Positions 18,459 to 26,732 of a stretch of DNA of 64,000 nt are shown one piece after another; the stretch's first letter is position 1, and every line of letters starts with the position of its first letter. Source of the stretch: Verrucomicrobiota bacterium (GTDB lineage Bacteria; Verrucomicrobiota; Verrucomicrobiia; Verrucomicrobiales; DEV007); contig DAOUQC010000002.1 in NCBI GenBank assembly GCA_030625775.1, forward strand, positions 62,001 through 126,000, in the 5' to 3' direction. The notes under the pieces are model-generated. The model was not told where the DNA came from, did no database searches, and worked only from the letters and a program-made list of their open reading frames with translations. Made by a program: the position numbers and the translations under genes.

Positions 18459-19859
18459 ATGAAAACACGATTCTCCCTGCTTACCGCCCTGTTACTTTTC
18501 AGTCCGGGATTCGCAACCGCTGCTGATGCAAGCAAACCGAATATTATTCTCATTCTGGCCGATGACTGGGGCTGGGGGGATCTTGCCTGCCACGGACATC
18601 CTTACGTGAAGACGCCAAACATCGATCGCCTGGCGGCTGAGGGAACGGACTTCTCACACTTCACTGTGGCGAGCGGAGTTTGCTCGCCCAGTCGAACCGC
18701 AATCATGACCGGACATTTCCCGGCGCGTTATAATATCGACGGTCATTTTGCCTGGGTTCCCAGTAATGCAAAACGAAACATGCCAGACTGGCTGGACACC
18801 AAGGCCCCGACCTTGCCGCGCTTTCTCCAACAAGGCGGCTATGCCACTGCGCACTTTGGCAAGTGGCACCTTGCAAACAACATGATCCCGGACTCACCTC
18901 TGCCGAGCGAATATGGCTACGACAGCTATGGCGCCTTCAATTGTGCGGGCGAACAAATGCCCGTGCATGAAGATGCAAACCGCACCATTGCCTTTATTAA
19001 AAAATCCCATCACGAGGAAAAGCCGTTCTTTATCAACTTGTGGCTGCATGAACCTCACACCCCCTTCCATACCTTACCCAAATATGAATGGCGCTTCCGC
19101 AGCATTGAAAAAGAAGCGGACCGGATCTACGCCTCCGTTTTGTCCCATGCCGATGATCGAATAGGTCAAGTGTTGCGCACTCTCGATGATTTGAAACTCA
19201 CTGAAAATACGCTTGTTATTTTCACTTCGGACAATGGCCCGGCACGGGCGGCTCGCCCAACAAAACTTGAACTTCAGTATGACACCGCAACTGGAGCAGG
19301 CTGGGGCATCGGAGCAGCAAAAGGAATCACCGGAGGCAGGAAGGGATATAAAAGCGCCCTTTTTGAAGGTGGAATCGGCGTCCCTTTTATTGCCCGCTGG
19401 CCGGGAAATATTCCAGCAGGCAAAGTGGATGATACAAGCCTGATTTCCGCCGTTGATATACTGCCGACTTTCTGCTCCATCGCCGGAGTGACCTTGCCCG
19501 CCTCCTACTCGCCGGATGGCGTCAGTCAGGTAGAAGCGCTGATGGGCAAAAAAACTTCTATGCGGGAAAAACCGCTTTTCTGGAAAATGGCTACCCCCTG
19601 GCCGGTGCAAAAATCCAAACCCTACCACTGGGTTTCATGGGCCATTGTTGATCAGAACTGGAAACTGATGAGCAACAGGGATTCCACCTACCTGGAACTT
19701 TACGACATCGAGGCAGATCCCTATGAGAAAAATGATTTGAAAAACCAGCAACCGGAAGTCGTGAAACACTTACTCGCAAAACTCGCGCTGTGGAAAAAAA
19801 CTCTTCCTCCCAAACCAAGCGGCAATGTCTTTTCGGCTGAAAGAGCTGCTAAGCATTGA
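18459..19859 (+). CDS. Secreted sulfatase (CSPSR)
   Basis: 466 aa, with signal peptide MKTRFSLLTALLLFSPGFATAA. IILILADDWGWGDLACHGHP gives the metal-site Asp pair. The nucleophile is C75 in VCSPSRTAIMTGHFPAR, the canonical formylglycine motif. FGKWHLA, FTSDNGPARAA and GYKSALFEGGIGVPF complete the active site. This is an arylsulfatase/N-acetylgalactosamine-6-sulfatase-like S1 enzyme by pattern; the exact substrate cannot be read. It closes the plus-strand catabolic run and is convergent with the PQQ-type propeller gene, 38 bp away. That gap has only a short hairpin (CCGTC-CGT-GACGG at 19863). Confidence 0.92.
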   Translation: MKTRFSLLTALLLFSPGFATAADASKPNIILILADDWGWGDLACHGHPYVKTPNIDRLAAEGTDFSHFTVASGVCSPSRTAIMTGHFPARYNIDGHFAWVPSNAKRNMPDWLDTKAPTLPRFLQQGGYATAHFGKWHLANNMIPDSPLPSEYGYDSYGAFNCAGEQMPVHEDANRTIAFIKKSHHEEKPFFINLWLHEPHTPFHTLPKYEWRFRSIEKEADRIYASVLSHADDRIGQVLRTLDDLKLTENTLVIFTSDNGPARAARPTKLELQYDTATGAGWGIGAAKGITGGRKGYKSALFEGGIGVPFIARWPGNIPAGKVDDTSLISAVDILPTFCSIAGVTLPASYSPDGVSQVEALMGKKTSMREKPLFWKMATPWPVQKSKPYHWVSWAIVDQNWKLMSNRDSTYLELYDIEADPYEKNDLKNQQPEVVKHLLAKLALWKKTLPPKPSGNVFSAERAAKH

Positions 19860-19897
19860 CGCCCGTCCGTGACGGATGCCGGGTGAAATTTTTCCCG

Positions 19898-21481
19898 CTA
19901 ACGAAACGCTATCACCTCTTTGATGGTGTGGGCAAAAATCCGTCCATTGGAAAAACTCAAACTGGCTCGGGTCCACGCATGGCCAGCAGGGCCCAGATCG
20001 TTGATCGAGATCAAAGCGTTTTCATCGAGCTTATCCGCATTCCATTTCAAAACGTAAACAGTTCCGTTCATCACCGGAACATATAGATGCTCACCAATCG
20101 CCGTCGGGATCTGGGTCGCCACGTGTCCCCAGCCATTACCGCGGGAACGTTCATCCCCCATCACTTCAAAGCCGCGTGAGTTCTTCATGTCATTGTGCAC
20201 CAGCAACCAGTAATTCTGTTTGAGCGGCCCCTTCTTCTTTTTATTGCCCCACGGCGCAATCGATCCCTCGGCCGACCAGTGCCGCACATCTGCTTTTCCT
20301 TTCTTACGCACGAGTTGCACCGGCAATTGCAAATACTCCACCTGATCCGTTTTCAGATTCACTCGCCCAAGATAATTTTGCAGGTAGTTGCGAAAATAAC
20401 TGAAGTCTCCAATCTGCAAATTTGATTGCTGTGTAATCATCCGGCCTTTCTGGCCAGCTTTCATCGCCACCACTTCTGTCACCCATTTGCCATCTCGGTG
20501 CAGACGGGCAGGAATGCTCTCCACGATCGAAATCCGTTTCACGATTTTACCAGTCTGCACATCCACCTTCAACAAATCGGAGCCATGATAAATAAAAACG
20601 TACCCGCCATGTGCATTGATAATCTGCGTCGCCATAAAACCCTCCAGCGGAAGTGTCCAGATCGTTTTGCCGTTTTTCACATCAACCATCGAAACCCCCT
20701 CCGGCTTCTCGGGTGGAGAATGACCTCCCCCGCGACCGACAAAAACCACCTCTCTACCATCGTTCAACTTTTGCGGCACCGGAATCGATCCCATGTTGAC
20801 TCCGCAGTCCGTTGTCCAGACCACCTTGCCCGTCTTGATATCAAAAGCTTGCAATTGGGTCCACTGATCCAGCGGTGCATCCTTGTGCTCATGAGTGAAA
20901 TGCCCTTCCCCATCCGGAGGATAAATCTGCCGGATATAATGCACCAAATTCTTCCGCAAAAATGGCTGGGTTCGTCCCACCACCAGCCGTTCCACCGACC
21001 ATATTTTTTTTCCCTCCAAATCAAAGCAGGCAATCGTTCCAGAAGCATTGAAGAAGCAAACCCGCTCCCCATCCGTCACCGGTGGCGGTGATGTGCTGTC
21101 ACTGAAACAGCCGGAGAGCCGCAACGGGTGTTTGCCGGCAATCTCCCTAGTCCACAATACTTTCCCCGTCTCCGCTTCACAGCAATACGCCACGATATCC
21201 CGCCCGAGAGTAGAATCCTCCTCGACCGGTTTCATTATAGTGAAAAACAGTTTCCCTTTTGCCGCTACTACCGTGCTCTGCCCCGTCTCTGGCAAGGTCA
21301 GCCTCCACGCGATATTTTCATCGTGTACCACGCTCCAGCTCAATGGAGCCTTGCCATCCGCCATTACAAAGTTGCCTTCCGGCCCACCACCTTGATTCCA
21401 CTCGTTCAACTGTTGAGCCTCTGCGCGGATTGCATGCAGTGTTGCAAATGCCGTGACAATGATAAAAAGCCAGCTTCTCAT
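19898..21481 (-). CDS. Secreted PQQ-like (BamB-type) beta-propeller protein
   Basis: 527 aa with a signal peptide (SWLFIIVTAFATLHAIRA). Repeated blades carry the PQQ/quinoprotein pattern 'D..TGK..W': CEAETGKVLWTREI, FDLEGKKIWSVERL, FDIKTGKVVWTTDCG, VDVKNGKTIWTLPL and VDVQTGKIVKRI. No catalytic PQQ-binding residues or haem motif were seen, so it is more likely a binding or scaffold propeller than an enzyme. Such proteins are frequent near sulfatases in this group; their function is not established. It is 14 bp downstream of the LVIVD gene on the same strand, forming a two-gene operon. Confidence 0.83.
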   Translation of the reverse strand: MRSWLFIIVTAFATLHAIRAEAQQLNEWNQGGGPEGNFVMADGKAPLSWSVVHDENIAWRLTLPETGQSTVVAAKGKLFFTIMKPVEEDSTLGRDIVAYCCEAETGKVLWTREIAGKHPLRLSGCFSDSTSPPPVTDGERVCFFNASGTIACFDLEGKKIWSVERLVVGRTQPFLRKNLVHYIRQIYPPDGEGHFTHEHKDAPLDQWTQLQAFDIKTGKVVWTTDCGVNMGSIPVPQKLNDGREVVFVGRGGGHSPPEKPEGVSMVDVKNGKTIWTLPLEGFMATQIINAHGGYVFIYHGSDLLKVDVQTGKIVKRISIVESIPARLHRDGKWVTEVVAMKAGQKGRMITQQSNLQIGDFSYFRNYLQNYLGRVNLKTDQVEYLQLPVQLVRKKGKADVRHWSAEGSIAPWGNKKKKGPLKQNYWLLVHNDMKNSRGFEVMGDERSRGNGWGHVATQIPTAIGEHLYVPVMNGTVYVLKWNADKLDENALISINDLGPAGHAWTRASLSFSNGRIFAHTIKEVIAFR

Positions 21482-21495
21482 TCATGAACCATAGA

Positions 21496-22647
21496 TCACT
21501 CCATCTTTTTCGCCACCAACTCCAACACCCGGGTATCATTCACTTTAAGAATCCCAAATTGATTGTCATTCTGCGCGGACACATACAAATAGCCATCACG
21601 GTAAACCAAGTCATGCGCGTTATCAAAACGAGCCGCATTTCCCATCATCAATCGGCGAGTTGAAAACAATTTACCTCCACGGTATTGCGCGATGGATACC
21701 GGTTGTGACGGATTAGAAATATCAATCGCCTCCACCGCCTCTCCCCCGGCAACAAATAATATCTGCCCGACTGCTGTCATTCCCGTGGCATGAATATCTG
21801 CGACTGGCATGTTGGCAACCTGTTTCGCTTTTTTTGGATTACTCAGATCCACCACCCCCACCCGGCTTGCAATAAAAGCCCCGATACCCGCATACGACCC
21901 AGTGATCGCTACCCGATTAGCTCCTCCCAGGTGTTCACTCAGTTTGTCATTTCCCGTGATAGAGCTCTCGATTTTCCACTCATCCACCGGCAGCAACTTG
22001 TGCGTCTTCACATCCGCTACTCTATAAACCTGCGCATGATTGACATCTTGATGTCCTGCATTCACCACGATGATGTGATCTCCAAAAGTTGCTATGTCAT
22101 GTGGCTTGCTCAAACCGCCGTGTGTTTTTGTATCGAGCACTTCTTTCAATTTCGGATCGGCCGGGTCACTCACATCGAAGACTCCAACAAAACCGCTTTT
22201 ATTGGCAGAAAAAATATACTTGCCGCGCAAGGCCATTCCGTTGATCAGGTCAATCTGCGGACGAGCGGATATTCGTTTTACGATTATCGGTTTACTCGGA
22301 TCACTGACATCCACCGCCAGAAAATCCCGGGTTCCGACAAGTAGAATATCACCCATCAGTAAAACCGTTTCAGCATCCTCCATTCCTTCTATCCCGAACA
22401 GCGAGGACAACAGTTTTGGCTCGGTCACATCGCTGACATCAATGATAGCCAACGACCCTCCCTTGCCCGGCACGTAAGCTATGTCGCCCTGCAACTCCAC
22501 ATCATGAGCACGGTTCAAAGCTTCGTCATCACGCAACAATCCCACCAGTGTGAAGGCCTCTTCCGTTCGGGCAATATTTGCTGAAACCAGCCAAAAAGCC
22601 AAAAATGCAGCCTCCGTCACCCTTCTTTTCCCAAACAAATGCTTCAT
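21496..22647 (-). CDS. LVIVD-repeat beta-propeller protein, secreted
   Basis: 383 aa with an N-terminal hydrophobic signal (FLAFWLVSANIA). It has repeated 40-45-residue units with the LVIVD pattern, for example AYVPGKGGSLAIIDVSD, LLVGTRDFLAVDVSDPSKP, FSANKSGFVGVFDVSDP, FIASRVGVVDLSNPKKA and LFVAGGEAVEAIDISNPSQP. LVIVD proteins are predicted all-beta propellers at the cell surface with unknown ligands. It is the first gene of the pair with the PQQ-like propeller, and divergent from the transporter gene across a 140-bp gap that contains the TATACAT repeats. Confidence 0.85.
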   Translation of the reverse strand: MKHLFGKRRVTEAAFLAFWLVSANIARTEEAFTLVGLLRDDEALNRAHDVELQGDIAYVPGKGGSLAIIDVSDVTEPKLLSSLFGIEGMEDAETVLLMGDILLVGTRDFLAVDVSDPSKPIIVKRISARPQIDLINGMALRGKYIFSANKSGFVGVFDVSDPADPKLKEVLDTKTHGGLSKPHDIATFGDHIIVVNAGHQDVNHAQVYRVADVKTHKLLPVDEWKIESSITGNDKLSEHLGGANRVAITGSYAGIGAFIASRVGVVDLSNPKKAKQVANMPVADIHATGMTAVGQILFVAGGEAVEAIDISNPSQPVSIAQYRGGKLFSTRRLMMGNAARFDNAHDLVYRDGYLYVSAQNDNQFGILKVNDTRVLELVAKKME

Positions 22648-22668
22648 GAATCAAAACTAGCACTATCC

Positions 22669-22711
22669 ATGTATAATCACAACTATACATACTTATACAT
22701 TAAATATACAT
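22669..22711. promoter_or_regulatory. Phased TATACAT repeats in divergent promoter region
   Basis: TATACAT occurs at 22684, 22694 and 22705, a spacing of 10 and 11 bp, so all three face the same side of the helix. An inverted copy, ATGTATA, sits at 22669, making an inverted repeat with 8-bp spacing with the first. The array lies between the LVIVD gene and the transporter and could bind one regulator that controls both. The half-sites resemble the core of the MarR-type palindrome at 28932 (GTATATAC). Confidence 0.45.
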
Positions 22712-22787
22712 TTATGAATAAACTTAAACAGCTCCTTACTTGATTGCTGTGTGCCGCAGTAATAGATTGGCAATCCAGAATCCCCCC

Positions 22788-24482
22788 ATGTCCTCCCAAA
22801 ACTCAGACCAGCACCGCGACCTGATCCTCAAAGCAAAAGGGCGGGGTCACGATGCCACTTTCAGAGCTTACCTGAAGCTTTCCGGACCCGGTTGGCTGCA
22901 AAGCGCCATCACCCTGGGCGGCGGTTCGCTGGCCGGAAGCCTCTACCTGGGAATCATCGGCGGATACGAACTGATGTGGCTGCAGCCACTGATGATGGTT
23001 TTTGGAATCGTCATGCTCAGCGCAATTGCCTACGTGACACTCTCCACCGGGGAACGGCCTTTCCGGGCACTGAACGAACACGTCAACCCGGTTCTCGGCT
23101 GGACCTGGATTGTGGCCACGATGATGGCGAACCTCGTCTGGGCGATGCCGCAATTCTCGCTGGGAACCGCCGCCCTGCGCCAGAATCTTGGTCTGTTCAC
23201 TTTCGACGGCGGTGAGTTGGTCTGCGCCGCGGCACTGCTCATCGTTTCCGCCCTCGTCGTGTGGCTTTATGACGCCAGCTCTCGGGGCTTCCGCGTCTTC
23301 GACATCCTGCTCAAACTGATGGTCGGCATTGTGGTGCTCAGCTTTGCCATGGTGGTTATCATGCTCGCCACCGGCGAAAGTGGCCTGCCCTGGGGACGCA
23401 TCCTGTCCGGCTTTGTTCCGGATCCAAACCTGCTCTTCCATCCAACGGAATCACTGGGTAAGCTCGTCGAACAATCCTCCGCGCCGGATTACTGGCTGGC
23501 GACCGTCGTCTCGGCCCAGCGCGACCGCATGGTAGCCGCCGCCGCTACCGCGGTCGGCATCAACATGACCTTCCTGCTGCCCTACTCGATGATGAAACGT
23601 GGGTGGGACCGCAACTTTCGGGGACTCGCCCGCTTCGACCTCGCCACCGGCCTGTTCATTCCTTTTTTATTCGCGACCAGCTTTGTCGTTATTGCTGCCG
23701 CCTCACAGTTTCACGCCAAACCCGAGCCCGGCCTCCTTGCCCTGCACACTGGCTCAGGAAAATCTACGGTTCCGGCAAAGTTGCAGGAAGCCTACGAGGG
23801 CAACCTGGGCAAAATGTTACAGTCATCGGGGCGGGAAACTGATCGTGCCACGATGGCGGCCCTGCCCGAGGCGGACCGGATTCTGGCCGCAACCCTCATC
23901 AAGCGGGATGCCTTCGACCTGGCGAATTCACTGCAGGCATTCGCCGGTACGCACGGAGCCCAGATCGTGTTTGGGGTCGGTGTTGTCGGCATGGCGGTTT
24001 CGAGCATCATCATTCTCATGTTGATCAATGGTTTCGTGGTATGCGAGATGATGAACCGTCCGATGGGGGGTTGGCCCTACCGTCTGGGCTGTCTTATGCC
24101 CGCACTCAGCGGGGCTTTCGGAGCGCTCTACCTGTGGTCGGGCAAAGCCCAGTTTTACCTGGCAGTGCCCACCAGCCGTTTCGGCATGGTGTTGCTTCCC
24201 ATCGCCTATATCGCGTTTTTCTGTCTGATGAACAAGCGCAAGCTACTCGGCGACGACATGCCGAAAGGCGGTGCCCGCATCGCCTGGAATGTGCTCATGG
24301 CGATCGCTGTGTTGCTTGCACTCATTGGCGCTGCGGTCTCTATTTTCAACGATACCACAACGATCCCCGGCACCGGAATCTATGTCCGGAATATTGCGCT
24401 TTCCATTCTTGGGGGGCTTGTCCTGCTGGCTATCGTCATTCATTTTATCCGGAGTAAGCATACAAAAAACACCCCCGATTAA
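22788..24482 (+). CDS. Divergent Nramp-family membrane transporter
   Basis: About 564 aa from the ATG at 22788 (frame open from 22740). There are roughly 11-12 hydrophobic segments. TM1 reads SGPGWLQSAITLGGGSLAGS, followed by GGYELMWLQPLMMVFGIVML and STGERPF, recognisable Nramp/APC-fold landmarks. The canonical metal-binding DPGN of TM1 is absent, and the TM6 equivalent reads GINMTFLLPYSMMKRGW instead of the MPH(N/S) motif. It is therefore unlikely to be an ordinary Mn/Fe importer; the substrate is open. It is 12 bp upstream of the MetE-like gene and probably co-transcribed with it, the UroD-like gene and the sulfatase. Confidence 0.75.
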   Translation: MSSQNSDQHRDLILKAKGRGHDATFRAYLKLSGPGWLQSAITLGGGSLAGSLYLGIIGGYELMWLQPLMMVFGIVMLSAIAYVTLSTGERPFRALNEHVNPVLGWTWIVATMMANLVWAMPQFSLGTAALRQNLGLFTFDGGELVCAAALLIVSALVVWLYDASSRGFRVFDILLKLMVGIVVLSFAMVVIMLATGESGLPWGRILSGFVPDPNLLFHPTESLGKLVEQSSAPDYWLATVVSAQRDRMVAAAATAVGINMTFLLPYSMMKRGWDRNFRGLARFDLATGLFIPFLFATSFVVIAAASQFHAKPEPGLLALHTGSGKSTVPAKLQEAYEGNLGKMLQSSGRETDRATMAALPEADRILAATLIKRDAFDLANSLQAFAGTHGAQIVFGVGVVGMAVSSIIILMLINGFVVCEMMNRPMGGWPYRLGCLMPALSGAFGALYLWSGKAQFYLAVPTSRFGMVLLPIAYIAFFCLMNKRKLLGDDMPKGGARIAWNVLMAIAVLLALIGAAVSIFNDTTTIPGTGIYVRNIALSILGGLVLLAIVIHFIRSKHTKNTPD

Positions 24483-24494
24483 CCAAAAAAATCC

Positions 24495-25658
24495 ATGAAA
24501 AACAGTAAGAACCGTATCTTGACTACTCACGTCGGAAGTCTGGCCCGCCCATCAGGCCAACTTAAATTACTTTTCGCCAGGGAAAGAGGTGAATCCACTG
24601 ACGAAGCTGCGTTCGAAGCCTCAACTCGCGAAGCAGTAGCCGACATCATGACTGGTCAGGTCGAGGCGGGTATCGACATCGTCTGCGACGGCGAGCAAGG
24701 CAAGGCAAGCTTTCTGACTTACATCGCCCAACGCCTTAAGGGCTTCTCTCCTCGCGACGAAGAAGGTGAAAATCTGTGGACAGAATCTCGAGAGACCATT
24801 GCCTTTCCCGAATTCTACGATGCCCATCGCAAGTCTCGCGAAGGCTTGGTCGCACGCCCGGTTCGCCTGGTCTGCACCAGTCCCGTGGAGTATGTGGGGC
24901 AGGATATCCTGCAGCGCGATATTGCCAACGTAAAAGCCGCGGCAGAGAAGCACAATGTCGAGGAAGTATTCATGACAGCGGTATCACCTTCCGATGTCGA
25001 AGGACAGCAGGGCAATAAATTCTATGAATCGGACGAGGCCTATCTTTTCGCCATCGCAGATGCCATGCATGAGGAATACCAGGCCATTGTCGATGCGGGT
25101 CTCATCCTCCAGATCGACGATCCCCGTTTACTAACCTATTACATCTCCCGTCCCGACCTCAGCGTGGATGACTGCCGCAAGTGGGCAGAGCTTCGGGTCG
25201 AGGCATTGAACCACGCACTCCGTGGACTTCCTGAGGATCGAGTGCGCTTCCATACCTGTTACGGAATCAACATCGGCCCACGCGTTCACGAGATGAATCT
25301 TGCAGACATCGTGGATATCATGCTCAAGGTAAACGCAGGAGCGTATCTCTTCGAAGCCGGCAACCCGCGACATGAGCATGAATGGAAAGTCTGGGAGAAT
25401 GTGAAACTCGAAGAAGGTAAACTCCTCGTGCCCGGCGTGATTTCTCACTCTACTCCACTTGTGGAGCACCCGGAACTCGTTGCCCAGCGTCTCATTCGTT
25501 TCGCTGACATTGTGGGAAAAGAAAACGTCATTGCTGGCAGCGATTGCGGTTTTGCTTCCTTCGCAGCCACCGAGCAGGAGATTCACCCGAGCATCGTGTG
25601 GGCAAAATTTGCCAGCCTCGCGGAGGGAGCCCGTATTGCCACCCAGGAGTTGAACTGA
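24495..25658 (+). CDS. MetE C-terminal-like (cobalamin-independent methionine synthase II family) methyltransferase
   Basis: 387 aa, PF01717-like, cytoplasmic. It opens with ILTTHVGSLARPSGQL, typical of the family, then a GQVEAGIDIVCDGEQGK block. The likely zinc ligands are visible: VRFHTCYGINIG (His-x-Cys), a Glu in the later strand (LFEAGNPRHEHEW), and the C-terminal Cys in AGSDCGFASF. It lacks the N-terminal half of full MetE, so it is a stand-alone thiol methyltransferase domain; the methyl donor is not evident. It sits between the Nramp-like transporter and a UroD-like methyltransferase, with gaps of 12 and 21 bp. It may pass a methyl group between a small donor and a thiol. Confidence 0.82.
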   Translation: MKNSKNRILTTHVGSLARPSGQLKLLFARERGESTDEAAFEASTREAVADIMTGQVEAGIDIVCDGEQGKASFLTYIAQRLKGFSPRDEEGENLWTESRETIAFPEFYDAHRKSREGLVARPVRLVCTSPVEYVGQDILQRDIANVKAAAEKHNVEEVFMTAVSPSDVEGQQGNKFYESDEAYLFAIADAMHEEYQAIVDAGLILQIDDPRLLTYYISRPDLSVDDCRKWAELRVEALNHALRGLPEDRVRFHTCYGINIGPRVHEMNLADIVDIMLKVNAGAYLFEAGNPRHEHEWKVWENVKLEEGKLLVPGVISHSTPLVEHPELVAQRLIRFADIVGKENVIAGSDCGFASFAATEQEIHPSIVWAKFASLAEGARIATQELN

Positions 25659-25679
25659 AGATAATCCCCGTTTCTAACC

Positions 25680-26714
25680 ATGACCGACCAACAATGGGAC
25701 TATTTACTACGCATCATTGACGGGGAAATATTCGACCCGCTGCCGGTGGGATTTCTGGTGGACGGCCCGTGGGTCGCCGAGCTGGCCGGTGCCTCATTGA
25801 TGGATTACTTCGGTGACGGAGACTTGTGGTTGCGGGCGAACCTGGAGGCACAGCAACGTTTTCCGGAGGTGCTGTGGCTGCCGGGATTCTGGGCAGAGTA
25901 TGGCATGATTTCCAACCCGCCCTCGTTCGGGGCGAAGTGTATCTGGCCGGAGGATGGGTTCCCCACCTGCGAACACATTTTGCGTGGTTACGACGATATC
26001 GCAGACTTGAAACAACCGAATGTGCGCACCGACGGCTTGTTGCCCTTTATCATCCAGCGGCTGGATCGCTACCAGTCGGATATTGAAAAGGCCAGCCATC
26101 GCTACCGCTTCGCCTCGTCCCACGGCCCGCTGACGATTGCCTCATATCTTCTGGGTTATACCGAATTTTTTATCGGGATGGCGGAGAACTCGCAAGCCAT
26201 TCACCAGCTGTTGCGCAGCGTCACCCAATTCATCATCGACTGGGTGAGATACCAAAAGGAGAAATACCCTGACATCGACGGCATCTTAATCCTAGATGAC
26301 CTCATTGGTTTTATAGGAGAAAAAGATTTTAAGGAATTTGTGCAACCCTACATGACGGAGATTTTTTCGAGCCTGGATGTTTCGGTTCGCTTCCTCCATA
26401 ATGACGCGGCCGGCATGATCACTGCGAGCCATCTAGATAGTATGGGCGTCAATCTTTTCAATTTCTCCTTTGAGCACGATGTGAACGAGATCCGCAAACG
26501 CGCCGGGGACAAAGTCACTTTGATGGGGAACATCCCGCCGCGCGATGTCCTCGGGGCAGGCTCCTGTGAGGACGTTCGCCAGAGCGTTGCCCAACTACTC
26601 GAGTCAGTCGAGGACAAACGGCGCTTGATTGTGTCAGGTGGCGGGTTCACCCCGGGTGCATTTTCGGAGGACAAGATCACCGCCTTCCGCGAAGCAGTGC
26701 TTGAGTCGAGTTAA
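25680..26714 (+). CDS. Uroporphyrinogen decarboxylase (URO-D) family methyltransferase-like protein
   Basis: 344 aa, cytoplasmic TIM-barrel of the URO-D superfamily, which includes MtaA/MtbA-type methyltransferases. Seen: FASSHGPLTIASYLLGYTEF, DGILILDDLIGFIGEKDFKEF, VRFLHNDAAGMITASHLDSM, FSFEHDVNEIRKRAGDKVTL, MGNIPPRDVL and the end block IVSGGGFTPGAFSEDKI. These are the usual landmarks of the methyltransferase branch (VxxxGNxxP and SxGC/GGxxPxG). No haem genes are near, so true uroporphyrinogen decarboxylation is unlikely. No corrinoid protein is encoded beside it. Position after the MetE-like gene suggests a methyl-transfer role. Confidence 0.8.
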   Translation: MTDQQWDYLLRIIDGEIFDPLPVGFLVDGPWVAELAGASLMDYFGDGDLWLRANLEAQQRFPEVLWLPGFWAEYGMISNPPSFGAKCIWPEDGFPTCEHILRGYDDIADLKQPNVRTDGLLPFIIQRLDRYQSDIEKASHRYRFASSHGPLTIASYLLGYTEFFIGMAENSQAIHQLLRSVTQFIIDWVRYQKEKYPDIDGILILDDLIGFIGEKDFKEFVQPYMTEIFSSLDVSVRFLHNDAAGMITASHLDSMGVNLFNFSFEHDVNEIRKRAGDKVTLMGNIPPRDVLGAGSCEDVRQSVAQLLESVEDKRRLIVSGGGFTPGAFSEDKITAFREAVLESS

Positions 26715-26732
26715 CTAAAATAAACCATCCCT

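Noticed and set aside
19863-19875. Hairpin CCGTC-CGT-GACGG between convergent genes as a terminator
   Set aside because: Arms only 5 bp and no T-run; too weak to call.
24495-25658. Complete methionine synthase MetE
   Set aside because: Only the C-terminal catalytic half is present (387 aa against about 750), so no gene symbol was given.
25680-26714. True uroporphyrinogen decarboxylase (hemE)
   Set aside because: No haem genes nearby, and the setting beside a MetE-like gene fits the methyltransferase branch of the superfamily better.
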